NCBI GenBank assembly: GCA_031260765.1
Contig: JAISKX010000011.1
Location: 1 to 7,824 of the forward strand
Length of the DNA: 7,824 nucleotides
Reading direction: 5' to 3'
Source: Endomicrobium sp.
GTDB lineage: Bacteria > Elusimicrobiota > Endomicrobiia > Endomicrobiales > Endomicrobiaceae
A program made the translations under genes and the position numbers. The notes beneath the pieces were generated by a model. The model saw only the letters and a program-made list of their open reading frames with translations, was not told where the DNA came from and ran no database searches. Of this stretch, positions 1 to 6,611 are shown in pieces (the first letter of the stretch is position 1; the number at the start of each line of letters is the position of its first letter).

Positions 1-702
1 CAAGACAAACAAAATCAACAAAACAATCAACAAGATGATAAGCAAAATCAAAATCAACAGAATCAAAACAATCAACAATCCAATTCCGATAAAGAGCGCA
101 AACAGCAGCAAGATTTAAAAAATCAAATGGATGAAAATACAAAGAAACAACAGGAAAATTCTCAAAAGCAAAAAGAAGCCGAACAAAAGCGCCAAGAAGC
201 AAGCGGCAAAGAGCAGCAAAGTAAAAAAGAGCAAGAGCAAGCTCAAGATGAGCAAAAAGATATAGAGAAAAATCTCAAAGATATGCAAAATAAAAATGAC
301 GCTCAATCGCAAAAACAAAAAGAAGATTTGCAAAATGAATTAAACAAGCAAAAGCAAAAACAGCAAGAAGCTAAGAAACAGCAAGATGAAAGCCGAAAAG
401 AGCAAGAGAAACAGCAGCAGGCTAAAAATCAATTGCAAAAAGAAAAGCAAGAACTTGATAGGCAAAGAGCGGCTCTTAATGATAAAATAGAACAAGAAAA
501 AAACAAGAATGCCAAACAACAAGAGCAGGAGGCAGCAGCCGCCGCAATGCCCGCTCAATTGAATCAGAGCCAAGATAATAATAAAGACTCGTCTCCATCG
601 GCTGTTTTATTGGATTATTATAATCAGGCTGATAAAAATTCAAATAAGTTGAGGCAGAGAATAAAAACTCCTATTACAAATAAAACTCAAAAGGATTGGT
701 GA
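1..702 (+). CDS. Bat-operon TPR protein, BatC-like (5' partial, C-terminal part only)
   Basis: The reading frame is open from the first base to a TGA at 700-702, so the gene starts upstream; the ATG at 127 is internal. About 233 residues are visible. Visible residues 1-190 are almost entirely Gln, Lys, Glu, Asn, Asp, Ser and Arg: a Gln/Asn-rich start (1-40), then a long charged stretch likely to form extended helix or coiled coil. The last 34 residues regain normal composition (LLDYYNQADKNSNKLRQRIK, then a short tail ending KDW). A short motif of this kind ending in Lys-Asp-Trp is typical of TPR proteins of Bat operons (BatC, or BatB with a fused C-terminal TPR part). batD and batE follow directly, which supports the assignment. 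The TPR repeats themselves would lie outside the window, so the exact family member is inferred. In other bacteria these proteins are envelope or periplasmic and have been linked to oxygen or stress tolerance. Confidence 0.7.
   Translation, partial: QDKQNQQNNQQDDKQNQNQQNQNNQQSNSDKERKQQQDLKNQMDENTKKQQENSQKQKEAEQKRQEASGKEQQSKKEQEQAQDEQKDIEKNLKDMQNKNDAQSQKQKEDLQNELNKQKQKQQEAKKQQDESRKEQEKQQQAKNQLQKEKQELDRQRAALNDKIEQEKNKNAKQQEQEAAAAAMPAQLNQSQDNNKDSSPSAVLLDYYNQADKNSNKLRQRIKTPITNKTQKDW
690..695 (+). promoter_or_regulatory. Ribosome binding site of batD
   Basis: AAAGGA lies 11 nt upstream of the ATG at 707, inside the last codons of the preceding gene. It supports that start and indicates coupled translation. 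Confidence 0.5.
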
Positions 703-706
703 TAAT

Positions 707-2473
707 ATGTTTAAAAAAACAACTCTCTTTATATCTCTATTTTTATGGACGGCTGTTTTAGCTTTTGCCGACGATATAACTATAAGCGCTTCTGTCAATA
801 AAACTTCTCTCGCTTTAAACGACAGTTTGATTTATTCAGTTACAATCAGCGGTAAGATAGCAAATTTTCCAGAGCCTCAAATAAAATTATCTGATTTTAA
901 TGTCTATGGCACGGGGCGTTCTCAAAGCATGTCTGTAATCAACGGCAAAGTCAGCGGGAGCGTGGTTTTCAACTATACTTTAGTTCCAAAAGCTATAGGG
1001 AAATGGACGATACCTCCTGCAAGTATAAAACAAGACAATAAAACCTATGCCACAGAACCTATATTAGTTGAAGTGACGGCTGCGCAAAGCGTTCAAAGGC
1101 AGGCTCAGCCTCAGCAAAGCCAAAATCAGCAAGTTCAAAGAGCCGCTCAAAACAAAAATGGCGGCAAGATTTTTGTAGAGTCTTCAATCAATAAGAGAAC
1201 AGTCTATGAAAATGAAAAAGTTGTATATAAATTTACTTTCTATACCAATATGGATTTGGCTGCAAATCCTCAATATTTCGCTCCTGATTTCGGCGGTTTT
1301 TGGAATGACGGCTCTCAGCCGAAAAACAGACAAACTGTTATAGACGGCGCCGCATATAATGTAAGCGAATTAGAAACCGTTCTATATCCGATTTCCACAG
1401 GCGAGAAAACAATCTCGCCGTCTCGTTTAAGAGTAGCCGTTAGAGATTTTTCTTTGCCCGATAATGTTGACCAATTTATAGCTCAATTCTTTTCAAATTC
1501 CGGCGCCACTCAGGTAAAAGATTTGGAGACAAAAGCTATAAAAATCAAAGTTTTGCCTTTGCCTCAAGAAGGCAGACCAAATAATTTTTTTGGAGCGGTA
1601 GGAGAGTTTAAAATAAATGCTTCAGTGGATAAAAATCAAGTCAATACAAACGACCCTGTCACTTTGACCGTTGAAGTGTCCGGCAATGCCAATATGAAAA
1701 GCGTAGTCAAACTTGATTTTGCCGTAGAGAGTTCTATGAGAAAATACGATACAATAGTTTCTCAAACTTCGTCGGACAAAAAAACATTCTCCACAATACT
1801 TGTTCCTCTTAGCGCCGGGGAAAAGACAATACCTCAAATAGAACTTTCTTTTTTCAATCCTAAAACTAAAAAATATGAGACAGTCCGCACTCAGAGCATA
1901 AAAATAATAGCGAGCGGCGAGCCTGTCTTAGACGACGGCGCTTATCAAGGCTCTCAAAGCGGTATTGTCGGCAAAGACATCAATTACAATAAGCGAATCA
2001 CAGATATAAAATCTTATGCAGGAAATTATATAGAGAACACAAAATTCTTTCTTGTGTTTGTGCCGTTCATTTTATTATTGATAGGAGTATTTATGTTTAA
2101 AAATTTCACAAAGAAGCTCAAAGACATTTCCTTTAAGTCAAAAGGCGCGAAATTCAACCAAGCTCAGAGATTCATAGAGCGGGCTGAAAATGATATTGCC
2201 GACGGCAATATCGGCGGATTATACGATTTGATTTACAATGCTTTGATAGAAGCCGTCTGCGCCGCAAGCAAAACAAAGTCTCAGAATTTGCAAAATTCTC
2301 AAATCATAGATTTGCTAAATTCAACAGAAATTCAAGCCTCTACTGTTGAGAAAGTAAAAAAGATATTGGATAAGCTAAATCTCTATAAATTCGCCGCCGT
2401 TAGAGCGGATGAATCCTCTTTAAAAGAAATGTTAAAAGGCGTCAAAGAAATAATATCGGAGTTGAAACAATGA
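707..2473 (+). CDS. batD: BatD family protein
   Basis: This 588-residue protein has the BatD layout. Residues 1-22 are a Sec signal peptide (Lys-Lys, hydrophobic core, AFA-DD cleavage region). A large beta-rich periplasmic portion (about 23-440) follows, made of repeated Ig-like modules: similar openings occur near 25-50 (ITISASVNKTSLALNDSLIY), 155-180 and 302-327 (KINASVDKNQVNTNDPVTLT), and modules close with phrases such as IGKWTIPPASI, TGEKTISPSRL and AGEKTIPQIEL. One membrane helix spans about 447-464, followed by a basic cytoplasmic tail (465-588) that is mostly helical. A Gln-rich linker lies at 126-149. The family is encoded with BatA/B/C/E and MoxR; its biochemical role is unresolved, and 'oxygen tolerance' comes from Bacteroides work. 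It starts 4 nt after the upstream gene and overlaps batE by 4 nt. Identification rests on architecture and neighbours. Confidence 0.88.
   Translation: MFKKTTLFISLFLWTAVLAFADDITISASVNKTSLALNDSLIYSVTISGKIANFPEPQIKLSDFNVYGTGRSQSMSVINGKVSGSVVFNYTLVPKAIGKWTIPPASIKQDNKTYATEPILVEVTAAQSVQRQAQPQQSQNQQVQRAAQNKNGGKIFVESSINKRTVYENEKVVYKFTFYTNMDLAANPQYFAPDFGGFWNDGSQPKNRQTVIDGAAYNVSELETVLYPISTGEKTISPSRLRVAVRDFSLPDNVDQFIAQFFSNSGATQVKDLETKAIKIKVLPLPQEGRPNNFFGAVGEFKINASVDKNQVNTNDPVTLTVEVSGNANMKSVVKLDFAVESSMRKYDTIVSQTSSDKKTFSTILVPLSAGEKTIPQIELSFFNPKTKKYETVRTQSIKIIASGEPVLDDGAYQGSQSGIVGKDINYNKRITDIKSYAGNYIENTKFFLVFVPFILLLIGVFMFKNFTKKLKDISFKSKGAKFNQAQRFIERAENDIADGNIGGLYDLIYNALIEAVCAASKTKSQNLQNSQIIDLLNSTEIQASTVEKVKKILDKLNLYKFAAVRADESSLKEMLKGVKEIISELKQ
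2192..2212 (+). repeat. 9-bp perfect inverted repeat inside batD
   Basis: GATATTGCC (2192-2200) and GGCAATATC (2204-2212) are exact reverse complements around a 3-nt loop. It encodes DIADGNI in the BatD tail. It could form a small mRNA hairpin, but there is no T tract and no gene boundary, so it may be coincidental. Confidence 0.4.
2458..2461 (+). promoter_or_regulatory. Ribosome binding site of batE
   Basis: GGAG lies 8 nt before the ATG at 2470 and supports the start that gives the ATGA overlap with batD. Confidence 0.5.
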
Positions 2474-3207
2474 AGAAATTTTTAGGTTTGTGTTTTATAG
2501 TATTTATATCAGCCCTTTTGTCTTTTGCCGACGACAGTTCGGTTTTAAATCAAATATCTAATGCTGAAACAGCCTTTAAAAACGGCGACTATAATAGGAC
2601 TGTTGAAATCTATGAAACGCTTATTCAAGTTGAAAAAATCAATAATCCTTCTTTCTATTATAATCTCTCAAACGCTTATTATAGAAGAGGCGATATAGGG
2701 CGAGCCCTTTTAAATATAGAGAAAGCCTATAAATTGTCTCCCCGCGACAAAGATATAAAAGACAATATGCAATACCTTCTTACTATGACGGGGCAAAACG
2801 CAAATACAGACTTGATAGAAAGCGCTGTCAATTTGTTTTCTTTAAATGAAATCACGGCGGCAGCGTCGGTTATTATGATTTTATTTTTACTTTCTGCGTC
2901 TGCATTTTTGTTTTTTAGACGGCAATTTATAAAAAAGATATTCTCTCTCTTGCTGATACTTTCCATACTGTCTTGCTCTCTTACGGCTTTAAAGGCTTTT
3001 TCAGCATTAAAAGACAAGGCTGTGGTTTTAAACGCTTCTATTTTAAAAAGCGGACCAAAAGAGGACAATGCCGATATTTTCAATATACCCGCCGCTAAAA
3101 TAATAACAGTTTTATCAGCCGTAGATGATTGGAGCAGAATTAGTTTCAAAGACAATGAAACCGCGGTTGACGGCTGGCTTGAGAACAATAAGATAGGTAA
3201 ATTCTAA
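2470..3207 (+). CDS. batE: BatE-like TPR and SH3-domain membrane protein
   Basis: This is a 245-residue envelope protein. Residues 1-20 are a signal peptide that ends FADD like that of BatD. TPR-type helix pairs occupy about 27-108: FKNGDYNRTVEIYETLI, then FYYNLSNAYYRRGDIGRALL with the usual Tyr/Asn/Gly/Ala positions, then YKLSPRDKDIKDNMQYL. Two membrane helices lie near 128-149 and 156-178, separated by a short basic loop (RRQFIKK). The C-terminal 60 residues look like a bacterial SH3 domain: KAVVLNASILKSGP, IPAAKIITVL, DDWSRISF and GWLENNKIGKF. Signal-TPR-two helices-SH3 is the standard BatE architecture. The start is set by a 4-nt overlap with batD and a GGAG site. The TAA stop shares one base with the nadD ATG, tying the Bat genes to the cofactor genes. 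The molecular role is unknown; it is presumed to join a membrane complex with BatA/B/D. Confidence 0.87.
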   Translation: MKKFLGLCFIVFISALLSFADDSSVLNQISNAETAFKNGDYNRTVEIYETLIQVEKINNPSFYYNLSNAYYRRGDIGRALLNIEKAYKLSPRDKDIKDNMQYLLTMTGQNANTDLIESAVNLFSLNEITAAASVIMILFLLSASAFLFFRRQFIKKIFSLLLILSILSCSLTALKAFSALKDKAVVLNASILKSGPKEDNADIFNIPAAKIITVLSAVDDWSRISFKDNETAVDGWLENNKIGKF

Positions 3208-3797
3208 TGGCTAAGATTGCATTATTCGGCGGCTCCTTTGACCCTGTCCATAAAGCTCATACAGAGATGGCAAAACTTGCTTTAAATGATTTTGATTTAA
3301 AAGAAATAATTTTTATAGCCGCATATAAGCCTCCCCATAAAGAAAAACAATTTGCAAATCCAGATGAAAGGCTCGCTATGCTTAGACTTGCCCTATCGGG
3401 GCTTCCAAAAATGTCTTTGAGCCTTTATGAGATTGAAAAAAAAACCGTAGTATATTCATATCAAACGGCTAATTATTTTCAATCCATATATCCCGATGAC
3501 GAAATCTTTCTTTTGATAGGCGGGGATTCTCTTTTAGGGCTGCCTTCTTGGAAAAACATAGATATTCTTTCTTCAAAATATAGATTTATAGTAGTAAATA
3601 GAGCCGGCGTCCAAATAGAGTCTAATACAAAATACTTAGATAGATGTCTTTTTACCAATGGGCAGGTCTCAAATATATCTTCTACTGATATAAGATTTAT
3701 GCTTGAGAGCCGCGATAAAAGAGCCGCTGATTATCTTGATGAGAATGTCTATACATATATAAAGGAGCATAAATTGTATGAGCAAAATAGAAAATAA
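3207..3797 (+). CDS. nadD: Nicotinate-nucleotide adenylyltransferase
   Basis: It transfers AMP from ATP to nicotinic acid mononucleotide, giving deamido-NAD in the cytoplasm, a step shared by de novo and salvage NAD synthesis. The 196 residues match the usual family length. The nucleotidyltransferase signature GGSFDPVHKAH is at 8-18, the substrate-loop KPPHK at 41-45, LLIGGDSLLGLPSW at 102-115 (the Asp and Trp expected for this family), and ISSTDIR at 157-163 (the C-terminal ATP-binding motif). The ATG at 3207 overlaps the batE stop by one base (TAATG). Only a weak AGG (3195-3197) precedes it, so translation probably relies on coupling to batE. The end overlaps yqeK by 20 nt. nadD followed by yqeK, an LCP gene and rsfS is a widespread order, which strengthens all four calls. 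Confidence 0.96.
   Translation: MAKIALFGGSFDPVHKAHTEMAKLALNDFDLKEIIFIAAYKPPHKEKQFANPDERLAMLRLALSGLPKMSLSLYEIEKKTVVYSYQTANYFQSIYPDDEIFLLIGGDSLLGLPSWKNIDILSSKYRFIVVNRAGVQIESNTKYLDRCLFTNGQVSNISSTDIRFMLESRDKRAADYLDENVYTYIKEHKLYEQNRK
3762..3767 (+). promoter_or_regulatory. Ribosome binding site that decides the yqeK start
   Basis: AAGGAG sits 10 nt before the ATG at 3778, within the nadD coding sequence. It supports the start giving a 20-nt overlap with nadD. Confidence 0.65.
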
Positions 3798-4371
3798 AAA
3801 TTCTGTTCTAATTGACGGCATATATAAGTATATCTCCAAAAATTTAAAGAGAAGCCGATTTATCCATTGCATAAATGTTTCAAAAACCGCTGTGGAGCTT
3901 GCAAAAATTCATAAAGCTGATATTACAAAAGCTCAAATAGCCGCTCTTTTACACGATTGTGCGAAATTTATGAGCTATGCCGAGCAGATTGCATTTTTTA
4001 AGAATAGAAAAAAGTTCAGATATTTTAAAGATATTGCAAAGAATGCGCCTCAATTATTGCATGGTTTTTTAGCCGCCGTCATTGCCAAAGAAAAATTCAA
4101 AATAAACGATAGAGATATATTAAATGCCGTAGCCAATCACACTTTAGGACGATTTAATATGTCTGCGCTTGAAAAAATCATTTTTATAGCAGATTCCATT
4201 TCGGCTGACAGAAAATGTTTGAAATCTAAAATTGTTAGAAAAATCGCGGCGCAAAATCTGCAAGAGGCTTTTATAGCCGTTATGAGAAACAAAATGCAAT
4301 ATTGTCTTGACGCTAATAAATGGATTTGTCCAATATCCGCGCAGGTATGGAATTATTATGTTAAAAATTAA
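3778..4371 (+). CDS. yqeK: HD-domain Ap4A hydrolase (YqeK family)
   Basis: YqeK proteins are metal-dependent HD phosphohydrolases that cleave diadenosine tetraphosphate symmetrically to two ADP, limiting this stress-linked dinucleotide in the cytoplasm. The 197 residues match the family length (about 190). Expected metal-site residues are visible: His30 in RFIHCINVS, His59-Asp60 in AALLHDCAK, His95 in QLLHGFLAA, His121 in ANHTLG, and Asp139 in KIIFIADSISADR. The block NHTLGRFNMSALEKIIFIAD (120-139) is characteristic of YqeK rather than of other HD proteins. A good ribosome binding site at 3762-3767 fixes the start. The gene overlaps nadD by 20 nt and the next gene by 14 nt. The C-terminal part, after about residue 150, is less conserved in appearance. 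No key residue appears to be missing. Confidence 0.92.
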   Translation: MSKIENKNSVLIDGIYKYISKNLKRSRFIHCINVSKTAVELAKIHKADITKAQIAALLHDCAKFMSYAEQIAFFKNRKKFRYFKDIAKNAPQLLHGFLAAVIAKEKFKINDRDILNAVANHTLGRFNMSALEKIIFIADSISADRKCLKSKIVRKIAAQNLQEAFIAVMRNKMQYCLDANKWICPISAQVWNYYVKN

Positions 4372-5413
4372 TATTAAAAATTTCAAAGTTCTAAATATAG
4401 CCGTCATATCGGCATTCGCTCTTTTCGCTTTAGTTTTTATATATTCGTATATGACGAATAATCTTGCCAAAGATTTATTCTCAAAAAAGCCTATAATATT
4501 TTCGGTTCTAATATACGGCAATCAAGCGGCATTCTCAGGAAGGCTTGACTCTTTTATCGTCTATTATGAAAGGCAGACTAATATATTGAAAATTTTATCT
4601 ATCAATACCGATGCTGTTGTTGTAAAAAGAAAAGTTAAAGCTCGTTCTTTTAAAGAGGCTTTCAATACATCCTTAAAGAAGTCCAAAGAAGCGGCTTTTA
4701 AAACATTCTATGAGGATTTAGAAGATGTTTTTGATAATCAAATAAATATTGATTATTTTGTGCATACAGACTATGAAACAATATCTAAAATGCTTGCAGG
4801 CAATAAGAAATTTAAGGATTTGCTTTCAGCAGGAGCTTTCTTGAGCCGTTCCGATGAAACAATCCATCAATTGAAATTTTCTCAAAATATCTTGGATATG
4901 CTCAAAAATAGAAGCGCAGTTTCAATCAGTAAGATACTGTCTAATTATGCTTATTTTGACACTAATATATCCCGTTTTTCATTTATCAATTTGGCTCTAT
5001 ATCTTAAATTTAAAGACATAGAGATAATGTTTTGCGATATGCCGGTCAAAAAGATTTCTCAAAGGATAGAACCTTTAAAGCAAGATATATCTGAATTTAT
5101 CAAGACAGTTTTTTTTGCGCCGACGGATTTAAAATTAAAAAACAAAGAAGGTTTTATATCTGTTGAGAATGCTTCCCAAAAGCAGAGAGTCGCTTATTAT
5201 ACCGCTCTACTTTTAAGAGATAATGGTTTTGATGTCTTGGATTGGGCTAATTCAGCTTCGGTATATGACGAAACTATAATCAAAGAGTATAAAGGCGATT
5301 ATGCTTTTGCTCTTGCATTGAAGCGAGTTCTAAAATGCGGGCAAATCATAGTTTCTTATAATTCTCAAACTTATTATAATGCAGCGGTAGTGATAGGAAA
5401 GGATTATAAATAG
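4358..5413 (+). CDS. LCP/LytR-like membrane protein with C-terminal LytR_C domain
   Basis: This protein has 351 residues from the ATG at 4358, which overlaps yqeK by 14 nt and puts the membrane helix close to the N terminus. An in-frame TTG at 4307 would add 17 residues lying within yqeK and is less likely. Residues 10-31 form one membrane helix; the rest should be outside the cytoplasm. Residues 47-145 resemble the LytR-CpsA-Psr domain: FSVLIYG, then GRLDSFIVYY (like the family's gR-tDt), then LKILSINTDAVVV where the family has Ser-Ile-Pro-Arg-Asp-Thr, then INIDYFVHTDYETISKML. Residues 266-347 resemble the LytR C-terminal domain (ISVENASQKQRVAYYTALLL, GFDV). Active LCP enzymes attach undecaprenyl-linked glycopolymers to the wall; the altered signature makes that activity uncertain here. 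Its place between yqeK and rsfS matches LCP genes in several phyla. The Shine-Dalgarno is weak. Confidence 0.72.
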   Translation: MLKINIKNFKVLNIAVISAFALFALVFIYSYMTNNLAKDLFSKKPIIFSVLIYGNQAAFSGRLDSFIVYYERQTNILKILSINTDAVVVKRKVKARSFKEAFNTSLKKSKEAAFKTFYEDLEDVFDNQINIDYFVHTDYETISKMLAGNKKFKDLLSAGAFLSRSDETIHQLKFSQNILDMLKNRSAVSISKILSNYAYFDTNISRFSFINLALYLKFKDIEIMFCDMPVKKISQRIEPLKQDISEFIKTVFFAPTDLKLKNKEGFISVENASQKQRVAYYTALLLRDNGFDVLDWANSASVYDETIIKEYKGDYAFALALKRVLKCGQIIVSYNSQTYYNAAVVIGKDYK

Positions 5414-5443
5414 CGGCGCTTGACAATTTATAAGACTAAAAAA

Positions 5444-5451
5444 GAGAGGGG
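5444..5451 (+). promoter_or_regulatory. Ribosome binding site that decides the rsfS start
   Basis: GAGAGGGG ends 4 nt before the ATG at 5456 (GAGG core 6 nt away). This favours that ATG over an in-frame TTG at 5420, which has no such site. Confidence 0.7.
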
Positions 5452-5455
5452 ACAA

Positions 5456-6124
5456 ATGGAAAACATTGATTTTGAAGCATTCGCAAAGAAAGCGGCTCAA
5501 ATCGCTATGGATAAGAAAGCGGATGGCGCGTCTATTTTAGATGTTCGCGAATTGACTGAGATGACGAATTTATTCGTCATAGTGACGGCTAATTCCACTC
5601 CGCAAATAAACGCCGTCTGCACAGAGATAGAAGATAAATTTGAAGAGGACGGGCTTGAACTTGTTAGAAGAGAAGGCCGTTCTTCGCAAAATTGGCGCGT
5701 GATAGATTATGGCGGAGTAATAATTCACATAATGACGCCGCAATCGCGTCAAATATATAAACTTGAAGAGTTTTGGCAAAAAGCAAAGGTCATAAAATTT
5801 GAAGAAGAAAAAGAACGCGATATAAAAGCCATAGTCAAAGATATTGTCAGAGAAATAAAGCCTCAAATTAAAAAAATTCAAGAATTAAAAAAACAACTTG
5901 CCGCTTTAAAAGGTAAGAAAAAATCAGGCAAAGTTAAAAAAATTGTCAAAAAAGCTCCGACAACAAAGACTAATCCTGCAAAAAAGAAAATAATTAAAAA
6001 ATCTAAACCAATTTCCCGCCAATTGAAGAAGATAAGCGGCGCAAAGCGCATTGTTAAAAAATCAAAAAAATCCATATCTCATAAAAAAGGGAAGAAGGTA
6101 ATTAAAAATGCCAAAAAGAAATAA
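5456..6124 (+). CDS. rsfS: Ribosomal silencing factor RsfS with long lysine-rich C-terminal extension
   Basis: RsfS (formerly YbeB/Iojap) binds ribosomal protein uL14 on the 50S subunit and blocks joining to 30S when nutrients are scarce. Residues 5-112 are a complete RsfS domain: AAQIAMDKKADGASILDVRE, then LFVIVTANSTPQINAV, then EGRSSQNWRVIDYGGVIIHI and RQIYKLEEFW, all family hallmarks. The usual protein is about 105-130 residues, but this one has 222. Residues 113-152 look like a charged helix or coiled coil. In residues 154-222, 30 of 69 are Lys, with repeated KK[IV][IV]KK-like units (KKIVKK, KKKIIKK, KRIVKKSKK, KKVIKNAKKK), resembling the tails of histone-H1-like proteins. The tail reads in frame to the stop and its last 17 nt are shared with coaD. 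The start at 5456 is chosen from the ribosome binding site and family alignment. What the tail does is unknown; binding rRNA or DNA is inference. Confidence 0.93.
   Translation: MENIDFEAFAKKAAQIAMDKKADGASILDVRELTEMTNLFVIVTANSTPQINAVCTEIEDKFEEDGLELVRREGRSSQNWRVIDYGGVIIHIMTPQSRQIYKLEEFWQKAKVIKFEEEKERDIKAIVKDIVREIKPQIKKIQELKKQLAALKGKKKSGKVKKIVKKAPTTKTNPAKKKIIKKSKPISRQLKKISGAKRIVKKSKKSISHKKGKKVIKNAKKK
6092..6098 (+). promoter_or_regulatory. Ribosome binding site of coaD
   Basis: AAGAAGG lies 9 nt before the ATG at 6108, inside the codons for the RsfS lysine tail. It supports the coaD start that gives a 17-nt overlap. Confidence 0.5.
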
Positions 6125-6602
6125 AATCATCGCAGTCTATCCCGGCAGTTTTGACCCGCTTACAAACGGGCATTTAGACATTATAAAAAAAGCAAGCGCG
6201 ATGTTTCCTGAAATTATCATCGCCGCCGCTAATAATCTCAATAAAAATCATTGCTTTAGCCTTCAAGATAGATTGTCTATGATAAAAGAAGCGGTCAAGG
6301 ATATAAAGAATGTCAAAGCCGCCGCTTTTGACGGACTTGTCGCCGATTATCTTGCAAGAATAAATTCTTTTATTTTGATAAGAGGTTTGAGAGCCGTTTC
6401 AGATTTTGAATATGAGTTTCAAATGGCTTTGATGAACAGAAATCTAAATGCAAAAATAGAGACCATTTTTCTTATGCCTGATTTGGACTATACTTTTTTA
6501 TCGTCAAGTTTGGTAAAAGAAATTGCTATATTGGGCGGCAAAACTGTAAAGTTCGTCCCGCCTTGCGTTGAGAAAAAATTGAAATTGTTAAGGAAGCGTT
6601 GA
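6108..6602 (+). CDS. coaD: Phosphopantetheine adenylyltransferase
   Basis: It transfers AMP from ATP to 4'-phosphopantetheine, giving dephospho-CoA, the penultimate step of coenzyme A synthesis in the cytoplasm. The 164 residues match the family's usual 155-170. The signature YPGSFDPLTNGHLDII is at 11-26 (His-x-Gly-His-type ATP site, here TNGH), Lys46 with HCFSLQDRLSMI lies in the substrate region, IRGLRAVSDFEYEFQMALMN is at 91-110 with Arg92 and Arg95, ETIFLMP is at 118-124, and FLSSSLVKEIA is at 130-140 (ATP-binding C-terminal motif). All expected catalytic residues are present. It overlaps rsfS by 17 nt, so it is probably co-translated with it. It is the second cytidylyltransferase-fold enzyme of this operon after NadD. 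The gene is followed by the only sizeable gap in the window. Confidence 0.97.
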   Translation: MPKRNKIIAVYPGSFDPLTNGHLDIIKKASAMFPEIIIAAANNLNKNHCFSLQDRLSMIKEAVKDIKNVKAAAFDGLVADYLARINSFILIRGLRAVSDFEYEFQMALMNRNLNAKIETIFLMPDLDYTFLSSSLVKEIAILGGKTVKFVPPCVEKKLKLLRKR

Positions 6603-6611
6603 CTAACTAAA

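Noticed and set aside
1..126. CRISPR-like or tandem repeat array in the CAA/AAT-rich start
   Set aside because: There are no fixed-length repeats or spacers; it is in-frame Gln/Asn codon repetition.
115..573. Two minus-strand open frames rich in Leu and Phe that look like membrane proteins
   Set aside because: They are antisense to the CAA/AAA/GAA-rich tail of the BatC-like gene; reverse-complemented Lys/Glu/Gln codons give Leu/Phe/Ser runs. There is no ribosome binding site or family resemblance.
2727..3188. 153-codon minus-strand open frame opposite batE
   Set aside because: It shows no recognisable motif and lies wholly within a well-supported gene; it is a shadow of batE codon use.
4442..4460. 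Inverted repeat TATTCGT / ACGAATA in the LCP gene
   Set aside because: It has only 7-bp arms, sits inside a coding region and is A/T-rich; it is expected by chance.
4144..4521. 125-codon minus-strand open frame across the yqeK end and LCP start
   Set aside because: It crosses two supported genes on the other strand and shows no domain or start signal.
5561..5580. Near-perfect palindrome ATGACGAAT-TT-ATTCGTCAT in rsfS
   Set aside because: The 2-nt centre allows only an 8-bp stem with a 4-nt loop. It lies in conserved RsfS codons (EMTNLFVIV) at no gene boundary, so it is probably forced by coding and chance.
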